Shown here: piece after piece, positions 52,749 through 61,120 of the stretch | Layout: the number at the start of each line of letters is the position of its first letter | Numbering within the stretch: position 1 is the stretch's first letter | Source: Mesorhizobium sp. M3A.F.Ca.ET.080.04.2.1 | Lineage (GTDB): Bacteria; Pseudomonadota; Alphaproteobacteria; Rhizobiales; Rhizobiaceae | Length of the DNA stretch: 64,000 nt | Assembly: GCF_003952525.1 (NCBI RefSeq) | Contig: NZ_CP034451.1 | Coordinates: forward strand, 5,370,501 to 5,434,500 | Reading direction: 5' to 3' | Made by a program: the position numbers and the translations under genes | The notes under the pieces: model-generated | Told to the model about the DNA's origin: nothing | What the model saw: the letters and a program-made list of their open reading frames with translations, nothing else | The model's database searches: none

Positions 52749-54296
52749 ATGGGCGCCATGACAGAACCAAGACGCAAGCGCGGCCCCGAGCGGAGCAGCA
52801 ACCGCGGGCCATCCCCCATACCCCAGTTGCCGCTGCGGCGCGTGGTGAATCCCTATCCGCCGATGGCGCCGCTGTCGCCCGACCAGATCGAGGCGATCCA
52901 CCAGGCCTCGATGCACATACTCGAGAATTTCGGCATCGAGGTGATGAGCCCGCGGGCGCTGTCGCTCTTCGAACGTGCCGGCGCCAGGGTCGATCACGGC
53001 TCGATGAATGTGCGCGTGGAGCGCGGCATGGTCGACGAAGCGCTGAAGACCACGCGTTCTTCCTACACGCTGACGCCGCGCAACCCGGCACATGCCATTC
53101 ATCTCGGCGGCAACACCATCAACTTCACGCTGGTCGCCGGACCGCCAAACGTGCACGACATGGAACGCGGCCGCCGCGCCGGCAATCTCGCCGACTATTG
53201 CGATCTCGTCCGGCTGGCGCAGCATTTCAACTGCATCCACATGCTGGGCAACCAGGTCTGCGCGCCGATCGAGCTGCCGGCCAACTCGCGCCACCTCGAC
53301 ACTTACTTTGCCAATCTGACTCTGACGGACAAATGCTTCCACGTCTCGGCGATCGGCCGGGGCAGGGCGCTTGACGGCATCGAGATGATGGCGATCTCAC
53401 GCGGGCTGACGCTTGAACAGATGGCGGATGATCCGGGCATTACCACCATCATTTCCGTCAATTCGCCGCGCCGATTCGACGACATGATGGCGGAAGGGCT
53501 GATGACCATGGCCGAATACGGCCAGTCGGTGGCGGTGACGCCGTTCACACTGATGGGCGCCATGAGCCCGGTGACGCTCGCCGGCGCGCTGGCGCAGCAG
53601 AATGCGGAAGCCTTGTTCGGGGTGCTGCTGACGCAACTGGTTCGCCCGGGCGCGCCGGTGATGTACGGCGCCTTCACCTCCAATGTCGACATGAAGTCGG
53701 GCGCGCCCGCTTTCGGCACGCCGGAAAACACCAAGGCCAACATCGCTTCCGGCCAGTTGGCGCGGCGCTACAACCTGCCCTACCGCACGACACCTGGCTC
53801 GGCGTCCAATGCCGCCGATGCGCAAGGCGCCTATGAGACGCTGATGGCGCTGTGGGGCGCGGTGCTCGGCCACGGCAACCTCGTCTACCACGCCGCCGGC
53901 TGGCAGGAAGGCGGGCTGACGGCGTCGTTCGAGAAGCTGATCATCGACGTCGAGATGATCCAGCACATGATGGAGTTCCTGCGACCGATTGTGGTCGACG
54001 AGGACGAACTCGCCGTCGAGGCGCTTGGCGCGGTGCCGACGGGCGGCCACTTCTTCGGCGAGCCGCACACGCTGGAGCGCTACGCCACCGCCTTCTATCA
54101 GCCGATGCTCTCCAACTGGCAGAATTACGAAGCCTGGCAGGAGGCCGGTGCGCCCGATGCGACGGCGCGCGCGACGCGGCTCTGGAAGAAGGCGCTGGAA
54201 GAATATGTCGAGCCCATCATGGATCCCGGCGTGCGCGAGGCTCTCGAAGCCTATGTCGCACGCCGCAAGGAAGCGATCGGGCAGGGCGAGCCGTGA
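52749..54296 (+). CDS. MttB-family methyltransferase, non-pyrrolysine
   Basis: A 515-residue member of the trimethylamine methyltransferase (MttB) superfamily, TIM-barrel fold. Landmarks are ILENFGIEVMSPRALSLFER, GGNTINFTLVAGPPN, and the C-terminal MEFLRPIVVDEDELAVEAL with GGHFFGEPHTLERY. There is no in-frame TAG, so this is the pyrrolysine-free type, whose characterised members demethylate glycine betaine and related quaternary amines via a corrinoid protein. No corrinoid protein gene is in the window. Either ATG, 52749 or 52758, could be the start. The next gene is a dimethylglycine-dehydrogenase-like enzyme. Confidence 0.87.
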   Translation: MGAMTEPRRKRGPERSSNRGPSPIPQLPLRRVVNPYPPMAPLSPDQIEAIHQASMHILENFGIEVMSPRALSLFERAGARVDHGSMNVRVERGMVDEALKTTRSSYTLTPRNPAHAIHLGGNTINFTLVAGPPNVHDMERGRRAGNLADYCDLVRLAQHFNCIHMLGNQVCAPIELPANSRHLDTYFANLTLTDKCFHVSAIGRGRALDGIEMMAISRGLTLEQMADDPGITTIISVNSPRRFDDMMAEGLMTMAEYGQSVAVTPFTLMGAMSPVTLAGALAQQNAEALFGVLLTQLVRPGAPVMYGAFTSNVDMKSGAPAFGTPENTKANIASGQLARRYNLPYRTTPGSASNAADAQGAYETLMALWGAVLGHGNLVYHAAGWQEGGLTASFEKLIIDVEMIQHMMEFLRPIVVDEDELAVEALGAVPTGGHFFGEPHTLERYATAFYQPMLSNWQNYEAWQEAGAPDATARATRLWKKALEEYVEPIMDPGVREALEAYVARRKEAIGQGEP

Positions 54297-54370
54297 CGTT
54301 AGCGTCGCCTGGCGCTGCCTTTCCGATTCACTTTGTCTACATGACTCCCTGAAATAACGAGAAAAATCCC

Positions 54371-56797
54371 ATGAAGTCGCATGCAAAGGTCGTGGTGATA
54401 GGCGGCGGTGTCGTCGGATGTTCGGTGCTCTTCCATCTCGCCCGCCATGGCTGGACCGATGTCGTGCTTCTGGAGCGCGATGAGTTGACCTCCGGCTCGA
54501 CCTGGCATGCAGCGGGTGGCATGCACACCATCAATGGCGATCCTAACGTCGCCAAGCTGCAGAAATACACGATCTCCCTCTACAAGGAGATCGAGGAACT
54601 TTCCGGCCAGGCGACCGGCGTGCACCTCACAGGTGGCGTGCTTCTGGCGGCCACCGAGGCGCGGCTCGACTGGCTGCGCGGCGTGGTCTCGAAAGGCCGC
54701 TATCTCGGCATCGATCTCGAAGTGATCTCCGCGAAGGAGGCGGCCGAATTGATGCCGCTCATCGATCCGAAACAATTCGTCGGCGCGGTTCGCAACAAGG
54801 AGGATGGCCATCTCGATCCGTCCGGTGTGACGCATGCTTACGCCAAGGCGGCGCGCAAGCTTGGCGCGCAGGTCGAGCGCTTCACCAAGGTCGAGGACAT
54901 CGTGCGCCGACCCGACGGGCTGTGGCGTGTCGTCACCAGCAAGGGCGATGTGATCGCCGAGCACGTGGTCAACGCCGGCGGGTTGTGGGCACGCGAGGTC
55001 GGCCGCATGGTCGGGCTCGAACTGCCGGTGCTGGCGATGGAGCACATGTATCTGATCACGGAGGACATGCCCGAGGTTGCCGACTGGAACCAGAAGACCG
55101 GCACCGAGATCATCCACGCGGTCGATTTCGACGGTGAGCTCTATCTGCGCCAGGAGCGCGGCGGCATGCTGATGGGCACTTACGAGAAGGCCAACAAACC
55201 CTGGTCCGAATTCACCACGCCGTGGAGCTTCGGCCACGAGCTGCTGGAGCCCGATATCGACCGCATCGCGCCATCACTCGAAGTCGGCTTCCGTCATTTC
55301 CCGGCCTTTCAGAAAACCGGCATCAAACAGATCATCAATGGCCCCTTCACCTTCGCGCCGGACGGCAATCCGCTGGTCGGCCCGGTGCGCGGCCTGCCGG
55401 GCTTCTGGGTCGCCTGCGGCGTCATGGCGGGTTTTAGCCAAGGCGGCGGCGTCGGCCTGGCGCTCTCCAACTGGATGATCGAGGGCGATCCGGGCGCCGA
55501 CATCTGGGCGATGGATGTGGCGCGCTACGGCGACTGGGCGACGATGGCCTACACCAACGCCAAGGTGCGCGAAAACTATTCTCGCCGCTTCTCGATCCGC
55601 TTCCCCAACGAAGAACTGCCCGCCGCACGTCCGCTCAAGACGACGCCGGTCTACGATCTGCTGTCGGCCGAGGGCGCGCAATGGGGCGTGGCGTACGGGC
55701 TGGAAGTGCCGCTTTGGTACGCGCCGGAGGGCGTCAAGGACGAATTCTCGTGGCGGCGCTCGAGCGATTTCGACCATGTCGCCAAGGAGGTCGCAGCCGT
55801 TCGCAAGGGCGTCGGCCTGGCGGAGATTTCGAGCTTCGCTAAATACAGGGTCACCGGCCAGGGCGCCGAGGCGTGGCTCGATCGCGTGCTTGCCTGCAAA
55901 CTGCCCAAGCGCGGCCGCATGACGCTCGCGCCTATGCTCAAGAATGACGGCAAGCTGATCGGCGATTTCACGCTGGCCAATGTTGGTGACGGCGACTGGT
56001 TCATCGCCGGTTCCGGCGTCGCCGAGCAGTACCACATGCGCTGGTTCGAATCGCATCTGCCGAAGGACGGATCCGCGCGCATCGAGGCGCTGGGACAGAA
56101 ACTCACCGGCCTCGCCATCGCCGGGCCGAAGGCGAGGGATGTGCTGGCCAAGGTCGCCCGTGCCGATACATCCAACGCCGCGTTCCCCTTCATGGCGGTG
56201 GCAAGGATGGATATCGGCATGGCGCCGTGCCTCGTAGGCCGCGTCAGCTACACTGGCGATCTGGGCTTCGAGATCTGGGTGGCGCCGGAGTATCAGCGCG
56301 CAGCCTTCCAGGCGCTGATGGCGGCCGGGCAGGAATTCGGCATCGGCCTGTTCGGCGCGCGCGCTCTCAATGCGCTCAGGCTCGAAAAGAACTACGGCTC
56401 ATGGGCGCGCGAATATCGGCCTATCTACGGCCCGGTCGAAGCGGGGCTCGATCGTTTCGTCGCCTATGGCAAGGACGCAGATTTCATCGGCAAGGAGGCG
56501 GCGCTCGCCGAGCGCAAGCAGGGCGGCAAGCTCAGGTTGCGCGCCTTCATTGTCGATGCAGAGCATGCCGACGTCATCGGCGACGAGGCGATCTGGCACG
56601 ATGGCGCTGTGCGCGGCTGGGTCACTTCGGGCGGATATGCCCATAATTCGCGCAAATCGGTCGCGATGGGCTATGTGCCGAAGGAGATTGCCGACCGGCC
56701 GGACGGTTTCGAAATCGAAATTCTCGGCAAGCGCCATGCGGCGCGCGTTCAGGCTGCGCCGTTGTTCGATGCCAACTTCCAGCGGATGCGCGCCTGA
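54371..56797 (+). CDS. Dimethylglycine/sarcosine dehydrogenase-like flavoprotein with GcvT domain
   Basis: An 808-residue two-part enzyme. The N-terminal half is a FAD amine dehydrogenase: VVVIGGGVVGCS binds FAD, and His46 in TSGSTWHAAGG matches the histidine that carries FAD covalently in dimethylglycine dehydrogenase. The C-terminal half (from about residue 430) is a GcvT-like tetrahydrofolate domain with GDLGFEIWVAPEYQRAAF. It would oxidise an N-methyl group and pass the carbon to folate. It is 74 bases downstream of the MttB-type gene on the same strand. Confidence 0.9.
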   Translation: MKSHAKVVVIGGGVVGCSVLFHLARHGWTDVVLLERDELTSGSTWHAAGGMHTINGDPNVAKLQKYTISLYKEIEELSGQATGVHLTGGVLLAATEARLDWLRGVVSKGRYLGIDLEVISAKEAAELMPLIDPKQFVGAVRNKEDGHLDPSGVTHAYAKAARKLGAQVERFTKVEDIVRRPDGLWRVVTSKGDVIAEHVVNAGGLWAREVGRMVGLELPVLAMEHMYLITEDMPEVADWNQKTGTEIIHAVDFDGELYLRQERGGMLMGTYEKANKPWSEFTTPWSFGHELLEPDIDRIAPSLEVGFRHFPAFQKTGIKQIINGPFTFAPDGNPLVGPVRGLPGFWVACGVMAGFSQGGGVGLALSNWMIEGDPGADIWAMDVARYGDWATMAYTNAKVRENYSRRFSIRFPNEELPAARPLKTTPVYDLLSAEGAQWGVAYGLEVPLWYAPEGVKDEFSWRRSSDFDHVAKEVAAVRKGVGLAEISSFAKYRVTGQGAEAWLDRVLACKLPKRGRMTLAPMLKNDGKLIGDFTLANVGDGDWFIAGSGVAEQYHMRWFESHLPKDGSARIEALGQKLTGLAIAGPKARDVLAKVARADTSNAAFPFMAVARMDIGMAPCLVGRVSYTGDLGFEIWVAPEYQRAAFQALMAAGQEFGIGLFGARALNALRLEKNYGSWAREYRPIYGPVEAGLDRFVAYGKDADFIGKEAALAERKQGGKLRLRAFIVDAEHADVIGDEAIWHDGAVRGWVTSGGYAHNSRKSVAMGYVPKEIADRPDGFEIEILGKRHAARVQAAPLFDANFQRMRA

Positions 56798-56817
56798 AGC
56801 GGGCGCGTATCCTGCCG

Positions 56818-57216
56818 TCAAGCCCTGGCGTTGTTGCGGTTGTCCAGTGCGAAGGCGCCGGGCCCGGCGAATGCCAGATAGAGGAAGATGAAGCAGAACG
56901 AGATCGCCGAGTCGCCGCCATTGTTGACGGGGAAGAAGTCGCGAGGCGCGTGCGCCATGAAATAGGCGATCGCCATTTGGCCGCAGAGCAGGAACGCCAC
57001 GGGGCGGGTGAAGAGTCCCAGCGCCAGCAGGATGCCGCCGGCGAATTCGAGGATCCCGGCCGCTAGCGGAAGCCCGCTCAAGCTGCCGGCGTGCTCGCCG
57101 ACCGGGAAATTGAACAATTTCTGGGTGCCGTGCTCGATGAACTGCAGCGCGGTCATGATCCGCAGCGCGGCGAGCGCCTGCGGCTGATAACGGGCGAGCC
57201 CTTCAAAAAGCTTCAT
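56818..57216 (-). CDS. DoxX-family membrane protein
   Basis: A 132-residue membrane protein with four hydrophobic helices. ALRIMTALQFIEHGTQKLF and AGILEFAGGILLALGLFTRP are the DoxX core. Family roles are not firmly set; some members take part in redox or thiol homeostasis. It is convergent with the flavoprotein gene and has its own 210-base upstream gap. Confidence 0.85.
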   Translation of the reverse strand: MKLFEGLARYQPQALAALRIMTALQFIEHGTQKLFNFPVGEHAGSLSGLPLAAGILEFAGGILLALGLFTRPVAFLLCGQMAIAYFMAHAPRDFFPVNNGGDSAISFCFIFLYLAFAGPGAFALDNRNNARA

Positions 57217-57426
57217 CTAAAACTCCATTTTGCCCCTGCGCCGCCCATAAATTATCGGCCCGAAATGGACCATTCACTTCCCATGGCCTGCCATCAACAA
57301 TCGGTGATTGGCAACGGTTCCCTTGGATCTGCCGCTCTCCATATTTTTATTCTCGCGGTGGTTGCAAAAATCCCTCTGTAGTTGTATATATATGCAGATA
57401 CACTCTACGAGCGAGCTCCCTTTGCC

Positions 57427-57915
57427 ATGAAAAAAGTCGTCATCAGCCTTTTCGCAATCCTTGCAAGCCCGAGCTTCGCCATGGCCGGCGACACCGGGTG
57501 TGATACCTTCAAATGGCCGGTCACACGCGAGCAGGCCCTGTTTCCGGCGGCGCCCGCCGCTCAGTCAGGCGCCGCATTGAGGGTCGGGCAGGCGATGAGT
57601 TTCTCGCTCGCAGCGGTCGACACGGTCAGCTTTGAAGTGCCTCCGGGACGTGCACCGGCGGCCGGCACGTTCGGCGCGACCGCAAGCGTGACCGTACCAC
57701 CTGAAGGCGAGCTCCAGTTCAGCCTGTCTGATGAGGCCTGGATCGATGTCGTGCAGGACGGCCAAACCGTGAAGTCGACGGGTTACAGCGGCGTGAAGAC
57801 CTGTCCGGGAATTCGCAAGAGCGTGCGCTTCAAGCTGTCCGCCGGTCCGGCCACCGTGCAGCTCAGCGGCGCGAAGAAGCCCGGCCTCAAGGTCGCGGTG
57901 CTGACGCCGGAATGA
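57427..57915 (+). CDS. Small exported protein of unknown function
   Basis: A 162-residue protein with a clear signal peptide (MKKVVISLFAILASPSFAMA) and a compact, Ala/Val-rich mature part with two cysteines near positions 25 and 128 (GDTGCDTF, then KTCPGIRKS) that could form a disulfide. I do not recognise the family. The hydrophobic beta-like pattern suggests a small periplasmic sandwich domain. The upstream 210 bases contain an AT-rich stretch likely to hold its promoter. The ATG at 57427 is set by the signal peptide. Confidence 0.65.
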   Translation: MKKVVISLFAILASPSFAMAGDTGCDTFKWPVTREQALFPAAPAAQSGAALRVGQAMSFSLAAVDTVSFEVPPGRAPAAGTFGATASVTVPPEGELQFSLSDEAWIDVVQDGQTVKSTGYSGVKTCPGIRKSVRFKLSAGPATVQLSGAKKPGLKVAVLTPE

Positions 57916-57949
57916 TCCGGCGCCAGTTGATGCTGTAGCAGAGCGAGCG

Positions 57950-58726
57950 TTATCGCCCTGGCGCCAGCAGCGCGAAATGTGCGCCCTGCGGATCCTGGCA
58001 TTGGATGATCCACTGCGCGCTCGGCACTTCCATCGGCCCCATCAAGACCTTGCCGCCATTGTCGGTGACGCGCTTGGCGGCTGCGTCGATGGCGTCGACG
58101 TTGAAATAGAACAGCCAGACCGGAACCGGGATTTGCGGCGGCTTGTTCATCATGCCGCCGCCCGATTCAGGGCCGGCGCCGAAGGTCTGGTAGGTGCCCA
58201 TCTCGCCCATGTCGAACTGGCCGGCGCTGGTCCAGCCGAACTGTCCCGAATAGAAGTCGAAGGCGGCCTTCCAGTCGGAGGTGTAGAGCTCGTGCCAGCC
58301 GATATGGCCTGCCGTTGTTGCGGGCACCGGCGGCTGTTCGGGCTGGTTGGGCTGCAGGAACATGAAGGTCGCGCCCTGCGGGTCGGCAACCACCGCAAAG
58401 CGGCCTACGCCCGGGATGTCGTCCGGCGCGCGGTGGACAGCGCCGCCGGCGTCCTTGAGCGCCTTCGTCGAAGCGTCGACATCCTTGGTGTAGATATAGC
58501 CGAGCCAGGAAGGCGGCATTCCCGCCTTGGCGGCTTCCTCCGGCAGCGTCATCAGTCCGCCGACGCCGCGCACGCTGGAATTCATGACGATGTAGCGGGG
58601 CATGCCCGGCGCACTGTCGAAGGGCTCGGCGCGCCAGCCGACAACGGCGGTGTAGAAGGCCTCGGCGGCATCGAGGTCGGTGGTCAGCAATTCGTACCAG
58701 AAGAAGGGTTTGGGGGCATTCGGCAT
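57950..58726 (-). CDS. VOC/glyoxalase-superfamily protein, two domains
   Basis: A 258-residue protein built of two vicinal-oxygen-chelate modules. Module 1 runs from FFWYELLTTDLDAAEAFYTA to VVADPQGATFMFLQ. Module 2 runs from GWHELYTSDWKAAFDFYSGQ to QDPQGAHFALL. GAGGAG three bases before the ATG fixes the start. The specific reaction is unknown; relatives are annotated as glyoxalase or hydroxylase-like without proof. Confidence 0.82.
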   Translation of the reverse strand: MPNAPKPFFWYELLTTDLDAAEAFYTAVVGWRAEPFDSAPGMPRYIVMNSSVRGVGGLMTLPEEAAKAGMPPSWLGYIYTKDVDASTKALKDAGGAVHRAPDDIPGVGRFAVVADPQGATFMFLQPNQPEQPPVPATTAGHIGWHELYTSDWKAAFDFYSGQFGWTSAGQFDMGEMGTYQTFGAGPESGGGMMNKPPQIPVPVWLFYFNVDAIDAAAKRVTDNGGKVLMGPMEVPSAQWIIQCQDPQGAHFALLAPGR

Positions 58727-58902
58727 GGTCGGTCTCCTCACCGGTTCAGGCAGCGATCGCGGTTGATCCATCCTAGGACGAACTCGGCGACGGAAAACCG
58801 ACATCTGGGCCAGAAATAGCGAACGGCAAGGCGTTGAGCCTGCGATCTTGCGTATCCTGCGGTTTTCGACTTTGCTGCCGGCAAAGAGGGGCTGTATTTT
58901 CC

Positions 58903-59637
58903 ATGCGTCGGATGTCGCTCACGCCGGAGCTTGTGGCGCTGTGCCATCGGGAAGAGGTCGATCCTGGTCCGAGCGGGGATTGGACGCAACTGGGCGACGA
59001 CGATTTCCGCGCGCTCGCCGCGCGTCTCTGCGGCGAAGCCGGTGAAGGCCCGCTGTGGGTATTCGCCTATGGGTCGCTGATCTGGAAGCCGGTCTTCGAA
59101 TCCGTCGAGCACCAGCGCGCTTCCGCCTATGGCTGGCATCGGTCTTTCTGCCTGGATCTGGTGCGCTGGAGGGGCAGCGCCGGGCAGCCGGGGCTGATGA
59201 TGGCGCTCGAACGCGGCGGGCGCTGCGATGGCGTGATCTACCGGCTGCCCGATGGCGAGAAGCCGGCCCAGATCGAGAGGCTGCTGCGGCGCGAGATCGA
59301 CGATCACGAGAGCGTCAGTTCGGTGAGGTGGGTTCCGGTGCGCACGGCACGGGGATCGCTGCGGGCGCTGGGCTTCTGGGTCGGAGTGTCCGGACGAGGC
59401 ACGTCGCTCCGGCAGCCGCTGGAAAGGGTAGCGCAGATACTGGCACGCGCGTGCGGCCATGTCGGCTCCGGGGCGGAGTATCTCTACAACACTGTCAGCC
59501 ACCTCGAGATTTTCGGCATCCACGACCGCAATCTGTGGCGGCTGCAGGAACTGGTCGCTGATCAGATCAGGTCGATCCATGGCCATGCGATGATCAGGGG
59601 TGAACCATCGTCGTTGGAGGCTGCGGCCTTAACATGA
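58903..59637 (+). CDS. chaC: Gamma-glutamylcyclotransferase, ChaC family
   Basis: A 244-residue ChaC-type enzyme that degrades glutathione to 5-oxoproline and Cys-Gly. LWVFAYGSLIWKP is the substrate loop and family hallmark; DGVIYRLP and YLYNTVSHLEIFGIHD are further ChaC blocks. A longer frame upstream was rejected because MRRMSLTPELVALC is the usual N-terminus. It sits 116 bases before preT on the same strand, but an operator and promoter lie between, so they need not be co-transcribed. Confidence 0.87.
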   Translation: MRRMSLTPELVALCHREEVDPGPSGDWTQLGDDDFRALAARLCGEAGEGPLWVFAYGSLIWKPVFESVEHQRASAYGWHRSFCLDLVRWRGSAGQPGLMMALERGGRCDGVIYRLPDGEKPAQIERLLRREIDDHESVSSVRWVPVRTARGSLRALGFWVGVSGRGTSLRQPLERVAQILARACGHVGSGAEYLYNTVSHLEIFGIHDRNLWRLQELVADQIRSIHGHAMIRGEPSSLEAAALT

Positions 59638-59685
59638 GTAAGAATCTCAAGTTTTATGCAAGCAATACAGGGACTTGGCCGAAAA

Positions 59686-59701
59686 TTGACCAATTGATAA
59701 A
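59686..59701. promoter_or_regulatory. RutR-like operator upstream of preT
   Basis: TTGACCAATTGATAAA compared with the RutR consensus TTGACCAnnTGGTCAA has one perfect half-site and five of seven matches in the other. It lies 53 bases before the preT start in AT-rich promoter DNA. RutR-type regulators respond to uracil or thymine and control pyrimidine breakdown, which fits the gene downstream. Confidence 0.6.
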
Positions 59702-59753
59702 AAAATAAAACGTGCTAGCCTTCCCCAAAATGAAAACAAAAGGGGAAACTGGA

Positions 59754-61118
59754 ATGGCGACTGGTCATTTCATCGAGGGCATCGCCGGCGGCCGGCTGTC
59801 CACCGAGCAATATGCCGACAATTTTTCCGACCTGCACCCGCCGCTCGATCAACATGAAGCGCTGGTCGAGGCCGATCGCTGCTATTTCTGCTACGATGCG
59901 CCATGCATGAATGCCTGCCCGACGTCGATCGACATCCCGCTGTTCATCCGGCAGATCGCGACCGGCAATCCGCTCGGATCGGCCAAGACCATCTTCGATC
60001 AGAACATCCTTGGCGGCATGTGCGCCCGGGTCTGCCCGACCGAGACGCTGTGCGAAGAGGTCTGCGTGCGCGAGGTCGCGGAAGGCAAGCCGGTGCAGAT
60101 CGGCCGGCTGCAGCGCTATGCCACCGACGTCGCGATGGACGAGAACAAGCAGTTCTACACGCGTTCCGAACCGACCGGAAAGACGGTCGCCGTGGTGGGC
60201 GCCGGGCCGTCGGGGTTAGCTGCGGCACATCGCCTGGCCCGCCATGGTCATGACGTGACGATCCTCGAGGCGCGGCCGAAGGCTGGCGGTCTCAATGAAT
60301 ACGGTATTGCCGCCTATAAGAGTGTCGACAATTTTGCCCAGGCCGAAGTCGACTACGTGACTTCCATCGGCGGCATCGACATCCAGAACGGAAAGGCGCT
60401 CGGCCGCGACTTCCAACTGTCCGACCTGATCCGCAACTACGATGCGGTATTCCTGGGCCTGGGGCTCGGCGGCGTCAATGCGCTGCGCGCCGAGGGCGAG
60501 GAGGCTGACGGCGTCGCCAACGCCGTCGAGTTCATCGCGGAACTCAGGCAGGCGAGCGATCTTTCGAGCCTGCCGGTCGGCCGGCGCGTCGTCGTCATCG
60601 GCGGCGGCATGACCGCAATCGACGCCGCGGTGCAGTCGAAGCTGCTCGGCGCCGAAGAAGTGACTGTCTGCTACCGGCGCGGTCAGGAGCACATGAACGC
60701 CTCCGGCTTCGAACAGGATCTGGCCGCCGCCAACGGGGTCACCATCCGACACTGGCTGCAGCCGAAGCGCGTCATTGCCGAGAACGGCAAAGTGTCGGCG
60801 ATCGAACTCGAATACACCGCCATGAATGGCGACAAGCTGGCCGGCACGGGCCAAACGCTGAGGCTCAACGCCGACCAGGTGTTCAAGGCGATCGGCCAGA
60901 GCTTCGTGCCGGCTCAACTCAACGGCAGCGGCGAGCAGATCGAGCTTGAGGGCGGACGCATCAAGGTCGATGCCGAAGGCCGCACCTCGCTGGCGAAGGT
61001 ATGGGCCGGCGGCGACTGCATCTTCGGCGGTGACGACCTGACGGTTTCGGCCGTGGCACAAGGCCGCGACGCCGCCGAATCCATCCACCGGGCACTGACC
61101 TCTAACGGGAGGGCATGA
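59754..61118 (+). CDS. preT: NAD-dependent dihydropyrimidine dehydrogenase, subunit PreT
   Basis: A 454-residue electron-input subunit that, with PreA, reduces uracil and thymine to dihydropyrimidines. N-terminal cysteines (CYFCYDAPCMNACP and CARVCPTETLCEEVC) bind iron-sulfur clusters. VAVVGAGPSGLAAAHRL binds FAD, and VVVIGGGMTAIDAA binds NAD(P)H. GGGG precedes the ATG at 59754. The stop overlaps a possible preA start (ATGA). A RutR-like site lies upstream. Confidence 0.92.
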   Translation: MATGHFIEGIAGGRLSTEQYADNFSDLHPPLDQHEALVEADRCYFCYDAPCMNACPTSIDIPLFIRQIATGNPLGSAKTIFDQNILGGMCARVCPTETLCEEVCVREVAEGKPVQIGRLQRYATDVAMDENKQFYTRSEPTGKTVAVVGAGPSGLAAAHRLARHGHDVTILEARPKAGGLNEYGIAAYKSVDNFAQAEVDYVTSIGGIDIQNGKALGRDFQLSDLIRNYDAVFLGLGLGGVNALRAEGEEADGVANAVEFIAELRQASDLSSLPVGRRVVVIGGGMTAIDAAVQSKLLGAEEVTVCYRRGQEHMNASGFEQDLAAANGVTIRHWLQPKRVIAENGKVSAIELEYTAMNGDKLAGTGQTLRLNADQVFKAIGQSFVPAQLNGSGEQIELEGGRIKVDAEGRTSLAKVWAGGDCIFGGDDLTVSAVAQGRDAAESIHRALTSNGRA

Positions 61119-61120
61119 GC

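Noticed and set aside
52749..54296. Possible pyrrolysine codon in the MttB-family gene
   Set aside because: The 515-codon frame has no internal TAG and the family blocks are continuous, so this is the pyrrolysine-free type.
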